Shown one piece after another: positions 24,547 through 34,000 of a stretch of 64,000 nt of DNA (position 1 is the stretch's first letter; each line of letters begins with the position of its first letter). The DNA lies in the NCBI RefSeq assembly GCF_003149245.1, contig NZ_QGDL01000018.1, positions 55,826-119,825 of the forward strand. Direction: 5' to 3'. Below the pieces are notes generated by a model, which was not told the DNA's origin, searched no databases, and saw only the letters and a list, made by a program, of their open reading frames with translations. A program made the position numbers and the translations under genes. The stretch is from Faecalicatena orotica (GTDB taxonomy: Bacteria > Bacillota > Clostridia > Lachnospirales > Lachnospiraceae).

Positions 24547-27105
24547 TTATATTAAAAATCTTTTCAATAAGCGGGTCAATTCTATGACATCGATCGGCTT
24601 TGCTATATGGGCATTCATACCACACTCCAGACAATGCTGTATATCATCAGAAAAAGCATCCGCGCTCATAGCTATAATTGGAACAGATAGGGCATTAGGA
24701 TGATTCAGTCCGCGGATAGCTTTTGTGGCCTCATACCCTGTCATATGCGGCATCCGTATATCCATAAGAATGGCATCGTAATATCCCTCTGGTGATCTTT
24801 GGAACTTGTCCAGACATATCTGGCCATCCTCTGCCCAATCCAGTTCCACGCCTAAATCGGACAGTAATTCTTTAGCAACTTCCCAGTTCAGTTCATTATC
24901 CTCGGCAAGCAGGATACGGCGTCCGGATAGATCGATATTGGGGTTCAATGTCTGATCATTTTCTGTTTCAGCGCCCATATACTGACGCAAAGCATGATAC
25001 AGCGTGGATTTAAAAAGGGGTTTGGAAATAAAACCACTAATACCCGCTTCACGAGCCTCCGCTTCAAATTCACTCCAGTCATATGCAGAAATCAGCAAAA
25101 TCGGCACTTCATCTCCTAAATTACGTCGGATTTCCTTTGCAACCTGAATCCCATTCATGCCTGGCAGTTTCCAATCAAGTAGAATGATTTGATAATCATC
25201 TCTCTTTTTATGGTGTTGAATTACCAGATCTATCGCTTTTTCTCCACTTAATGTCCATTCTGCTTTTATTCCGATCGATTTTAGTGCGTCCGTTGCTGTC
25301 TCACATAACAATTCGTCATCATCAACCACCAGCATATTCCACGAGGGAAGAACCATATCCATCTCCTCGGCAACCGCTTTTTCAAAATCAAACCTGAGAA
25401 AGAACTCGGTGCCTTTATCAAGTTCACTTTTTATGTCAATGGTTCCCTCCATCGCGTCCACAATGTACTTGGTAATCGCCATTCCCAAACCGGCACCCTC
25501 AGTTTTATGTATTCTGGCTCCATCCGCACGGCTATAGGATTCATATATTTTTTTCAGGAAATCTGGCGACATACCAATTCCGTTATCCTTGACCTTAATA
25601 TGAGTTCGGACATAGTTTTCTCCTTTCGGAGATTTTTCTTCAGAGAGGGATAATTGTATCGAACCTCCCTCCGGTGTATACTTTGTTGCGTTCGATAAAA
25701 GGTTTAACAAAACCTGATTCAAGCGTACTCCATCGCACCACACATTTTCGGTTAAGATATTTTCAACATGTATGTCAAAGGTTTGCTTTTTTGTCTTAAC
25801 CTGTGGCTGCATAATATTAACGATTCCTTCAACAACTTCCTTTAATGAAATTTGTTCTGTTGTTAAAGTTAATTTCCCGCTTTCAATTTTAGACATATCC
25901 AAAACATCATTGATCAGCCCTAATAGATGTTTACTTGATAATGTAATTTTTCTCAGGCAGTTCTGTACCTGTTTCCGGTCATCTATGTGAGCTGTGGCAA
26001 TTGCGGTCATGCCTACGATTGCATTCATGGGCGTACGGATATCGTGGCTCATATTTGCTAAAAATTCGCTTTTGGCTTTGTTCGCTTCAAGAGCCGACTG
26101 CCGGGCCTTCTCCAATTCATGCACCTGAGAACGGGTTATGGAGAAATACCGAAGAAAAATCAATGTTAGGATAATCAAAACAGAAGCACAAGACAATAAT
26201 GTCATGAACATACGCTGGCTACTCAGATTGTTTATGGAATCGTCCAATATACCATAAGGCATAACCGACACTAAATACCACTCAGAACAGGGTAATGACA
26301 TACCGTATATTTGCCGTTCCTCACCATTTACTTCAAGTGTTGTGGTAAATTCTTTATGGTTTTTTAGTGCAGCACCAAATTCTTTAACTGAATTTTCTAC
26401 AGATAACTCCTTGGCCGTAGAATCAAGCTGCTTTTGTAGTTGTTCAAAGAAATGACACAACTCCGTGTTAGAGTTCTGTATTACAAAACTACCGTCTGAC
26501 CTGATGATATGATAATACATTAACTGCCCGCCATCTGCTGTGAAAAGGAAGTCGGTAACATATTCCAGAGGGACAGCTGCGATCAGGCCCGTGCTCTTAT
26601 CGCCATTGTTCATCGGATAAGCAGCGTCAACGCCAAACAATACCACCTCATTTCCAGAAGAATCAACACCTACAGCGACTCGTTGTTCTCCATGTAATAA
26701 TGCTTCTACAAAAGGTTCTGGATTAAGTGGCTGTATGGATTCTCCATAAAGTGTCTGAAACTCTCCCTCGACAGAACAAAGCGCTAAATAGTCAAATCCC
26801 CTAACCTGCGCCCTGAAGATGAGTTCCTCATATAGAGACTCCTTATCCTGGTTATCTGCTGAAACAACAGAAACAACGCCGCTGACCTGATCAAAACGCA
26901 GTTTAATCACAGTTTCAAAGTGTCTGGACATCTCTTTATTCATTCCAGACATATAAATATTTCCAATTTCATAAACGGCATGTTTACTTTTTCGGTTCAT
27001 ATAGATTCCGAGCAGACTGAAAATAATAATACTAAAGATTAAAAGTCCAATGAAACTGTATATCAGAAAACGTGTTGTAGAATCCTTGGTTTTACTATTT
27101 CTCAT
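24547..27105 (-). CDS. Hybrid sensor histidine kinase with two receiver domains
   Basis: 852 residues: membrane helix about 13-34, large extracytoplasmic sensor (40-295, Cache-like), second helix 300-320, HisKA with [11 protein letters not shown] (His354), HATPase_c with [18 protein letters not shown], then two receiver domains (Asp in LLDWKLPG and in LMDIRMPH). The second receiver ends the protein. It can pass phosphate His-Asp to the Hpt protein encoded six bases downstream in the operon order. Two tandem receivers suggest phosphorelay plus modulation. The signal is unknown, probably a small ligand bound outside the cell. Confidence 0.93.
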   Translation of the reverse strand: MRNSKTKDSTTRFLIYSFIGLLIFSIIIFSLLGIYMNRKSKHAVYEIGNIYMSGMNKEMSRHFETVIKLRFDQVSGVVSVVSADNQDKESLYEELIFRAQVRGFDYLALCSVEGEFQTLYGESIQPLNPEPFVEALLHGEQRVAVGVDSSGNEVVLFGVDAAYPMNNGDKSTGLIAAVPLEYVTDFLFTADGGQLMYYHIIRSDGSFVIQNSNTELCHFFEQLQKQLDSTAKELSVENSVKEFGAALKNHKEFTTTLEVNGEERQIYGMSLPCSEWYLVSVMPYGILDDSINNLSSQRMFMTLLSCASVLIILTLIFLRYFSITRSQVHELEKARQSALEANKAKSEFLANMSHDIRTPMNAIVGMTAIATAHIDDRKQVQNCLRKITLSSKHLLGLINDVLDMSKIESGKLTLTTEQISLKEVVEGIVNIMQPQVKTKKQTFDIHVENILTENVWCDGVRLNQVLLNLLSNATKYTPEGGSIQLSLSEEKSPKGENYVRTHIKVKDNGIGMSPDFLKKIYESYSRADGARIHKTEGAGLGMAITKYIVDAMEGTIDIKSELDKGTEFFLRFDFEKAVAEEMDMVLPSWNMLVVDDDELLCETATDALKSIGIKAEWTLSGEKAIDLVIQHHKKRDDYQIILLDWKLPGMNGIQVAKEIRRNLGDEVPILLISAYDWSEFEAEAREAGISGFISKPLFKSTLYHALRQYMGAETENDQTLNPNIDLSGRRILLAEDNELNWEVAKELLSDLGVELDWAEDGQICLDKFQRSPEGYYDAILMDIRMPHMTGYEATKAIRGLNHPNALSVPIIAMSADAFSDDIQHCLECGMNAHIAKPIDVIELTRLLKRFLI

Positions 27106-27110
27106 TGTTG

Positions 27111-27479
27111 TTATTCCTCCCTGGAATTCTTAAAATCTTTAATAACATTGATGGTTTCATAGTAATCCTTTGATAATTTCGGCATCATATCGACAGCCTT
27201 ATTCCAAGCGTTTTCTTTTAATGCGTTAGTTACCAAACTACTACTTTCAAATAATCTGGTAAAAGAAAGATTCTGACAAATTCCTTTGAGTGTATGAACG
27301 GCTCTTAGAGCCTCTTCATAGTCCTTATTCTCCATAGACGCTTCAAACAAATGAAAGCTTTTATCGTCCAGGAATTTATACATAAATTTCTGAACGATTT
27401 GCTCACGGCGCAGTCTACCCAGCACTTCATCAAAATCGCCGCCCAATTTTATATAACAATCTTTTAGATTCATAATCAC
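27111..27479 (-). CDS. Histidine phosphotransfer (Hpt) protein
   Basis: 122 residues with the Hpt four-helix pattern and the phosphorylatable His in [10 protein letters not shown]. It lies directly between the hybrid kinase and the HD-GYP/GGDEF gene, with gaps of five and twelve bases, so it probably relays phosphate from one of the kinase receivers to the receiver of the cyclic-di-GMP protein. This is a good functional prediction from order and families. Confidence 0.88.
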   Translation of the reverse strand: MIMNLKDCYIKLGGDFDEVLGRLRREQIVQKFMYKFLDDKSFHLFEASMENKDYEEALRAVHTLKGICQNLSFTRLFESSSLVTNALKENAWNKAVDMMPKLSKDYYETINVIKDFKNSREE

Positions 27480-27491
27480 AATTCCTCCTTT

Positions 27492-29144
27492 TTAAATGCT
27501 GCCTACACTGCCTACCATCTCGTTCAGAAAACAAATGGTCACCTGATTTTTTTGTTTTTTTGATTGATACATCATATTGTCTGCAACTTTGAACAGTTTT
27601 TTTGCAGTTCCGCTTCCATATGCTCCACCTATGCTTACAGACATATGTAGTTCGGGATGTCCATCAATTATCAGACCATCAACAGAACGCCTGATCCTCT
27701 CCAGTTTTTTCTCAAATGTCTCTTGGGGTATACCGAAAAAGATGATTACAAATTCATCGCCGCCATAACGGATAACTGCATCTGTTTTTCGCACACAGGA
27801 TAAAACAGTTTGTGCAATGTTCTGCAATACGATATCGCCAACATCGTGGCCATAATTATCATTGATGTACTTAAAATTATCCACATCTATTACCACCATT
27901 GCCTGAATATCATCTGCGCCTTGAAAATGCTCGTCATAATAGCGGCGATTATAAATACTGGTTAAGGAATCAATATATAATAATTGCAGTTGCTGCTGTT
28001 TGCGAGACAAGACGGTGTATTTTTCATAAGAAAACAGCCTATCGTAGTCTATTTTATTTCTTATATCCTGAATATTTTTAGCCTCTTGTTCCTGAGAGGC
28101 ATCCATTAGTTCGTTTTCAAGTGTATCGGCAATTTCTTGCAGACACAGTAAAAGAGAAGGATTAAATGCACCGCATTGTCCTTCTAAAATCATTTTCAAA
28201 GCTTCTTCATGTGGATAAGCTTTCTTATAGCAACGCTCACTGGTCAAGGCATCGTATACATCGGCCAGCGCAACCACTTGAGCGGCTATGGGAATTTCGT
28301 CTCCCTTTAATCCATCCGGGTAACCATTGCCATCATACCTTTCGTGGTGCCATCGGCAGATCTCAGAAGCCACCTTGACAAGCGGATCTTCCTGCTGTTC
28401 TATGGGCAGGTCTAACAGCATGTTAGCACCGATCACTGAGTGCGTTTTTATCACTTCAAATTCCTCTGCCGTAAGTCGGCTGGGTTTATTTAATATTGCA
28501 TCTGAAATTGAGATTTTCCCAATATCATGCAGCGCAGAAGCAGTGCTGATCAAAGAAATATCTGCTTTAGACAAAGGATATTGATCTGTCAGCTGAACCA
28601 ACTGCTTCAGCAAATATTTTGTAATCGTATTAACATGCAGTATATGTAGGCCGCTCTCTCCATTACGAAATTCCACAATATGAGACAGAATTGAGATCAT
28701 CAACTTATTATTCTTTTCCTGCTCGTGAAATTGTTCTGCAATAATTTTTTCAAGGCGCTGCTGCCTTGCGTATAAAAACATCGTATTAGAAATTCGACGC
28801 TGGACAATGGTTGAATCAAAAGGTCAGCTGATATAGTCAAAAGCCCCCAAGTCATAGGCCCTCTTTATATTAGCAGGAGTGTCATCAGCAGAAATCATAA
28901 TAACAGCGAAGGTGTCATTCCAATGGTATTTGTTTATGTAAGCTAATACTTCAAATCCGTCCATTTCAGGCATCATAATGTCCAAAAGCAAAAGGGAGAA
29001 ATCTGCTCTTTGCTTTGAAAGGAGAGAAATTGCTTCCACACCATTCTCAGCCTCAACCACATCATATCGCTCTTCCAAAATATCTACCAAAAGAGCTCGG
29101 TTCATTTCTGAATCGTCCACAATTAAAATTTTTTGTTTATCCAT
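27492..29144 (-). pseudogene. REC-HD-GYP-GGDEF cyclic-di-GMP protein interrupted by an in-frame TGA
   Basis: One reading frame, broken once. The start at 29144 encodes a receiver domain (DDSEMN, phospho-Asp in LLLDIMMPE) ending FDYIS, then TGA at 28824-28826, after which the same frame continues PFDSTIVQRRISN into the rest. The downstream part has HD-GYP (HDIGK, HHERYDGNGYPDG) and a GGDEF domain with YGGDEFVIIF. HD-GYP hydrolyses and GGDEF makes cyclic-di-GMP. Homologues would be expected to carry Arg (CGA) at the stop. The downstream part could start at ATG 28781, or the stop could be read through; otherwise it is a recent nonsense mutation. Confidence 0.8.
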
Positions 29145-29304
29145 GATACTTAAACTCTTTCCTAATAATTTTGCATTTTTATTATAAATGTTATCCTAAC
29201 ATACTGGCAATATCCATATTGGTAAGGTGTACAAATAGGTAAGCGTTTTTTATACTGACAAAATAGGTTCACCATGATATAATTAAACAGATAGGAGGCA
29301 AGTT

Positions 29305-30768
29305 ATGAAACCACAAGAAACAAAATTTGAATTTGTATATAATGAAATTAAGCAGTGTATTTTAGATGGACAGATATCTCATGGAAATGCTTTGCCATCT
29401 TCAAGGATGTATTGCGAACAATTCCATGTTAGCAGATATACGATTAACCGTGTTTTCGAAGCATTGAGGGCGGAAGGACTGGTTGATATCCAGCCTCGCC
29501 TTGCGCCGATTGTTATTTCAACAAAAGATACCTGTAATTCATCAAGCACTGTTTTTGAGATTCTAAAACAAAAGGAATGTATTTTACAGGTATATCAAAC
29601 TTTTGCCCTAATACTGCCTTCACTTTTGGTTTTTTCCTTACAGGGATGTGATGTGGAGGTACTGCCTTACTATAAACAGGCTGTGAAAGCATTGCGTTTA
29701 GGATATACTGCTGGTGGATGGCGTCCTCCTTCCAAATTAGGATATGAGATATTAAGAATAGGCGGTAATTCCCTATTCAGCGAACTCTACTCTACGTTTG
29801 GCCTTTATAATAAACTTACATTTTTTACAGAAGAGTGTACTTATTTCTCTAAGCATTTTTCACAGGAAGCAGTATCTGTAGCCAATGTCATTCCAGATGT
29901 CTTAAAAGGCGATGATCCACACATAAAGTACAACCTGCTCTCAAATATGTATCAGAAACTTACGGAATTCATTGAAAATACCTTGAATTATCTGTCAGAG
30001 GCCACCCCAAAATGTCATTCACAAACTGGTTTAAGGTTTTCATGGAATCCCATGCGTGGTCAGGATTATTGTTACTCAAAAATTGTTGATGACTTGAATT
30101 TAAAAATCGGTCTTGGAGAGTATTCTGTTGGAATGTTTCTACCATATGAAAAGCAACTGGCCAACCAGTATGAGGTCTCTATATCGACGGTCAGAAAGGC
30201 ATTATCAGAACTCGAGCAAAGAGGTTTTGTAAAGACATTAAATGGGAAAGGCACTATAGTGATAGAACCAGATGATACGAAACTTCATCAGCTGGCTCTT
30301 AATTCCGGATATGTAGAAAAATCACTACGTTACCTTCACGCCCTACAGCTAATGGTGCTAATCATTCGCCCGGCCGCTTTAGCTGCAACTCCACAGTTTA
30401 CTAGTGAAGAACTAGACGAGTTGGCTGATAGATTTACTTCCTCTGATTCTGTTTATTTGGCAGATATTTTGGAAGCCATAATGAGAAATACCACGTTAGA
30501 ACCTTTATATGTTATATTATCTGAAACTAATCATCTTCTTGAATGGGGACACCATTTTGCTTATTATCCGTCCAAGAAACATACACTTTCACAACTCAAC
30601 AAGCAAGTCATTCTTGCGCTTCAACAGTTAAGGGAAGGTAATGCAGACGCCTTTGCGGATAGCATAGCAGATTGTTATCGTTACAATTTGAGCCGTATGA
30701 AGAAGCATATGGTAGAAAAATATAAATTTCGTAATGTAGCTAATATTCGGGTTCCAGAAAAATACTAG
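29305..30768 (+). CDS. Tandem-GntR transcriptional regulator
   Basis: 487 residues with two GntR-type winged helices: ALPSSRMYCEQFHVSRYTINR (about residues 35-55) and FLPYEKQLANQYEVSISTVRK (about 280-300). Between and after them lie all-alpha ligand-like regions without recognised binding motifs. AGGAGG lies before the ATG. It is divergent from the REC/HD-GYP/GGDEF gene, so it probably binds the shared intergenic DNA and controls the module. Paired GntR modules in one chain are unusual but known in clostridial clusters of this type. Confidence 0.85.
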   Translation: MKPQETKFEFVYNEIKQCILDGQISHGNALPSSRMYCEQFHVSRYTINRVFEALRAEGLVDIQPRLAPIVISTKDTCNSSSTVFEILKQKECILQVYQTFALILPSLLVFSLQGCDVEVLPYYKQAVKALRLGYTAGGWRPPSKLGYEILRIGGNSLFSELYSTFGLYNKLTFFTEECTYFSKHFSQEAVSVANVIPDVLKGDDPHIKYNLLSNMYQKLTEFIENTLNYLSEATPKCHSQTGLRFSWNPMRGQDYCYSKIVDDLNLKIGLGEYSVGMFLPYEKQLANQYEVSISTVRKALSELEQRGFVKTLNGKGTIVIEPDDTKLHQLALNSGYVEKSLRYLHALQLMVLIIRPAALAATPQFTSEELDELADRFTSSDSVYLADILEAIMRNTTLEPLYVILSETNHLLEWGHHFAYYPSKKHTLSQLNKQVILALQQLREGNADAFADSIADCYRYNLSRMKKHMVEKYKFRNVANIRVPEKY

Positions 30769-30830
30769 TTAGCAAGCTATAGAAATGGGTATCCTTTACG
30801 CTTGTTGGGGAGTTCTCCAAGCCCCCGCCG

Positions 30831-30853
30831 AACACCATGCAAAGCATGGTGTT
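30831..30853. repeat. Perfect hairpin AACACCATGC-aaa-GCATGGTGTT
   Basis: Ten-base arms with a 3-base loop in a 210-base non-coding gap. GC-rich flanks with further small palindromes suggest a REP-like element. Confidence 0.55.
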
Positions 30854-30979
30854 TGCCGCGCTCTGGCAGACGCTTAAAAGTCAAGGACATAGCAAAATCC
30901 GTTCTCTTCTTTATGATTAGGTCAGCGTTTACTTCTTAACAGTCATTTTTTAATAAATTATTTCATATACTTCAAGATA

Positions 30980-32767
30980 TCACCAATATACGACCCCATA
31001 TCCCATAATGGAACCATCGCCTACAGGATAACTGTTTTCCTTCACCTCATCTCCCGAATTTCCTTCGATGGTATACACAACTCCATTTTCACACCTTTCC
31101 ACAATCCCCACATGATCGCTCTTCCCATCTCTGTTTCCATTCCTATCCGGCCAGTCAAAAAAGATGAATGTTCCTGCCGCAGGTGTATAATCCTGCTCTT
31201 TCCACTTGTTATGTTCTTTGAACCATGCAATCCCGTCATCACACAGTGAAAACTTGGGCACTGCACCAGAATCTATCAAACCGCATTGATCCGCACACCA
31301 GCTAGCGAAACAGGCACACCATGCTTCCCTCTTTGTAAATCCATACCAGGACCAGAACTTTTGTCCTCCTTTATTTCCGATCTGTGTCTTCGCTATGGTT
31401 ACGATCTGTTCATTCCCAAATAAACCGGCAAAGATATTTCCACCGGAATAATACCGCCTTACATGGGGCACATACTCCGGGTCGCCGTACCCTGACCAGC
31501 CATGAGATGCTGCCTGCTCCTGGCTGAACCGCTGGGCATTCTCCTGCGTATATCCCCCATAATTGCGTAACGCCCAGGATATGTACCCATTTCCATAATT
31601 ATATCCCTGCCAGGATAATTCAAGCTTCCCCATATCAGAAGGCGTGGTACACCCGGCCTCCTGCACACAGGCTGCATAATACTGTACACCTACCTGAATC
31701 GAGTATTCCGGCTCTGTGATGGCATTGGGAATATTCGGAAATCTGGTATTAAACGGACATTCACTGGACTGCATGGGGTCATTCCCCCTGCCTCCGGATT
31801 CCTGCATCATGATTGCCTGAAGGGAGGCTACATACTCCGGGATACCATACTCAGATGCATACCTTTGTAACATGGGTGTGTAATTCAGTACCTCCTGGCT
31901 CAACGGTTCTGCACTTTGAGAACTCCCTGAAAACAAGGCTCCGCCAATGACACCCAGTATTATAATCAAAAATACAACTCCACCACCAGCCGATGCAAGA
32001 ATCGTCCCCAAGCCTTTTATAGAAGTTATCACCCCGTGTACTGCTGTTTTGATTCCCCGGACTGTTGTTTTAGCTGTCTTTGCTATCTTTACCGTTTCTG
32101 CAGGATTCAGAGCCTTGACAGCTGCCTGCTTCGCCGTCCTCATCACATGCAGATTTTGATATTGTGATACAGGCGGTTTGCTTGTCTTAATCTTCTCAAA
32201 AGGTACAGGGGAAGATTTCACGACTCTAGGAGTCACATTCACCTTCCTCCTCACAGAAGTCCGGATGGTTTTCTCTGCTTCCGGCTTTACCCTCACCTTT
32301 ATCTGGGAACTTGTCTGTATCTGAGAACTTCCCTGTCTGGCAGGCGTCTTTCCCTGCTCTCCTGCTGCTTTAGCAGTTCTGTTTTCCTTCCCGGTTTGAA
32401 GTCCAGACTTTATCTCTTCTTCCGCTTCTTGGGCTGTTTCTGATGCTTCAGCAGCTGCTTCCGCTGTCCTATCCTCTTTTCTGCGCTCCCGCAGCTTCTC
32501 AAAAGACTTTTTCGCGGCCTTCCGCCCTGCGGCAGAGACAGCACCGCTCGACTTATATGCAGCCCATTCCTCTATAGATGATAGTTTTTCACTGCCATAC
32601 TGGACAGGTGATTCCTGTCCAGCAGACGCCTCCGCTGCCTGAGTTACCCGGTTCTGCTTCTCTTTCAGTTCCAAGGCTGCTGACCGGACAAATTCTTTCG
32701 GCATTCTGGCAGCCGGATTCTTGAGCTTGGGGCTTCGGTTATGTTCCTTCATCTTGATATCCCGCAT
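30980..32767 (-). CDS. Conjugation lysozyme/CHAP peptidoglycan hydrolase (Orf14-like)
   Basis: 595 residues. Cytoplasmic, Lys/Glu/Ala-rich N-terminus (about 1-255), one membrane helix (VVFLIIILGVIGGALF, about 262-280), then a lysozyme-like domain (LQAIMMQESGGRG) and a C-terminal CHAP/NlpC domain with active-site Cys in REAWCACFASWC and a later GKSDHVGIVE. This is the two-domain cell-wall hydrolase of Tn916/CTn-type transfer systems, which opens peptidoglycan for the mating channel. It is the last gene of this transfer block; expected later genes are missing downstream. Confidence 0.88.
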   Translation of the reverse strand: MRDIKMKEHNRSPKLKNPAARMPKEFVRSAALELKEKQNRVTQAAEASAGQESPVQYGSEKLSSIEEWAAYKSSGAVSAAGRKAAKKSFEKLRERRKEDRTAEAAAEASETAQEAEEEIKSGLQTGKENRTAKAAGEQGKTPARQGSSQIQTSSQIKVRVKPEAEKTIRTSVRRKVNVTPRVVKSSPVPFEKIKTSKPPVSQYQNLHVMRTAKQAAVKALNPAETVKIAKTAKTTVRGIKTAVHGVITSIKGLGTILASAGGGVVFLIIILGVIGGALFSGSSQSAEPLSQEVLNYTPMLQRYASEYGIPEYVASLQAIMMQESGGRGNDPMQSSECPFNTRFPNIPNAITEPEYSIQVGVQYYAACVQEAGCTTPSDMGKLELSWQGYNYGNGYISWALRNYGGYTQENAQRFSQEQAASHGWSGYGDPEYVPHVRRYYSGGNIFAGLFGNEQIVTIAKTQIGNKGGQKFWSWYGFTKREAWCACFASWCADQCGLIDSGAVPKFSLCDDGIAWFKEHNKWKEQDYTPAAGTFIFFDWPDRNGNRDGKSDHVGIVERCENGVVYTIEGNSGDEVKENSYPVGDGSIMGYGVVYW

Positions 32768-32804
32768 CCTTCACCTCCTCTCTGTGAGTAATCCATATAA
32801 AAAA

Positions 32805-33929
32805 TCAACGTTCCGGAGTTTTTTTCTGCTTTTCATTCTTCGTCAGTTCCGGCAGATACTGTTTTAATTCCTCAACAGCTTCTTTTACCAAAGGATGATT
32901 CTGGTATTCAGGTATCAGTTTCAACTCTTCTGCTGCAATCTCCCGCCTGTTAAACAGCGGCCACTGGATATCTGAGTAATCAGGGATTGTCGTGTCCTGC
33001 AGGACAAAACCGATACCCGGTCCCTTAGCTGTACCTTTCTTTCGGATACGCTGGTACTCCCTGACTGCTTCCGGCAGGGTCAGATTCTCCTGCATTTCCC
33101 CGAAATTATGAAATTCCATGCACTCCGCTGCAAAAAAAGAAATACTGGCATGTTTATCATGTTCTATTTCCTTCCTGTCTTTTTCATGTTCTGTTCCTTC
33201 CGACTGGATTGATTTCAGGCTTTCCCGAATGGATGGCTTCTTCAAATATTCGGCATGTTCCGTCAGACGCTCCATCTTGGACAGCATCTTCTCCGTCCGG
33301 TCTTTCATTCCAGTCGTTACACCCATGACATGGTATAAACCTTTCTGGATCTGGAATACGCTCCCACGTTCCACATCACGTTCCGGTGCTTTTACAGATT
33401 CTTTGCCAGCCAGCTCTCTCCCGATATTTCCGATATGGGTCTTCGCCGCATGCAGTTCATCTGCCATACTGCCAAGCCTGTCAATCCCTCTGTCCATTGA
33501 TAAGACAGACTGGCTTAACTGGTTATGCACTTTCTGGATACCCTTCTGCAGCCCTAAGAAATCGATCGTTTTTGCCAGTGTCAGGACTCCTTTTTCACGG
33601 AAATTCTTCACGGCCTTCTGGACACCCTCCATAAATTTTTCTTTCAGTACATGGACCTGCTCCCTTGCTTCCTGTACTTTACCTTCCACTTTAGCAACGA
33701 CACGCACAGCGGCCGCCTTGATCCCCTGATCTTGGATCACACCAAGCTGCTCCTTCACATCCCTCAGTTCCTTTAGCACATCTCCCAGCTGTGTATCCAT
33801 CGCATCCAGATATTGTGCAAGGCCGCTGACCTGCTCCTTTTCCTCCTTCATCCCTTTTTCATCCAGAATCCGGAGCAATTCTTCCAATTGTTCCTGTTCC
33901 ATAAGCGGTACTTTTAGTGTTGATTCCAT
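32805..33929 (-). CDS. Conjugative-element protein, DUF6674-like, coiled coil
   Basis: 374 residues, highly charged and helical. A long coiled-coil-like stretch (about 35-260) is followed by a compact C-terminal domain with AECMEFHNFGEMQENL and repeated PxY motifs. This matches a protein commonly found between the VirB4 and lysozyme genes of Lachnospiraceae conjugative elements; family name given from memory, moderate confidence. Function unknown. It sits between VirB4 (72 bases) and the CHAP hydrolase (37 bases). Confidence 0.65.
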   Translation of the reverse strand: MESTLKVPLMEQEQLEELLRILDEKGMKEEKEQVSGLAQYLDAMDTQLGDVLKELRDVKEQLGVIQDQGIKAAAVRVVAKVEGKVQEAREQVHVLKEKFMEGVQKAVKNFREKGVLTLAKTIDFLGLQKGIQKVHNQLSQSVLSMDRGIDRLGSMADELHAAKTHIGNIGRELAGKESVKAPERDVERGSVFQIQKGLYHVMGVTTGMKDRTEKMLSKMERLTEHAEYLKKPSIRESLKSIQSEGTEHEKDRKEIEHDKHASISFFAAECMEFHNFGEMQENLTLPEAVREYQRIRKKGTAKGPGIGFVLQDTTIPDYSDIQWPLFNRREIAAEELKLIPEYQNHPLVKEAVEELKQYLPELTKNEKQKKTPER

Positions 33930-34000
33930 ACAATATCACTCCCTTCTTTAAACATGTAATGCCGCGCCCCATATAGGACACGGCACATTTTTACACTCTT

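Noticed and set aside
24324..24587. 87-codon plus-strand frame
   Set aside because: It overlaps the hybrid kinase end, has no ribosome site and its sequence has no protein-like features.
28824..28826. Selenocysteine at the TGA
   Set aside because: The receiver domain has no selenoprotein precedent, no obvious SECIS hairpin was found and the expected residue is Arg, so a nonsense change or read-through is simpler.
30780..30980. Fragment of a coding sequence reading AALWQTLKSQG on the plus strand
   Set aside because: Too short, no start, and the sequence is dominated by palindromes.
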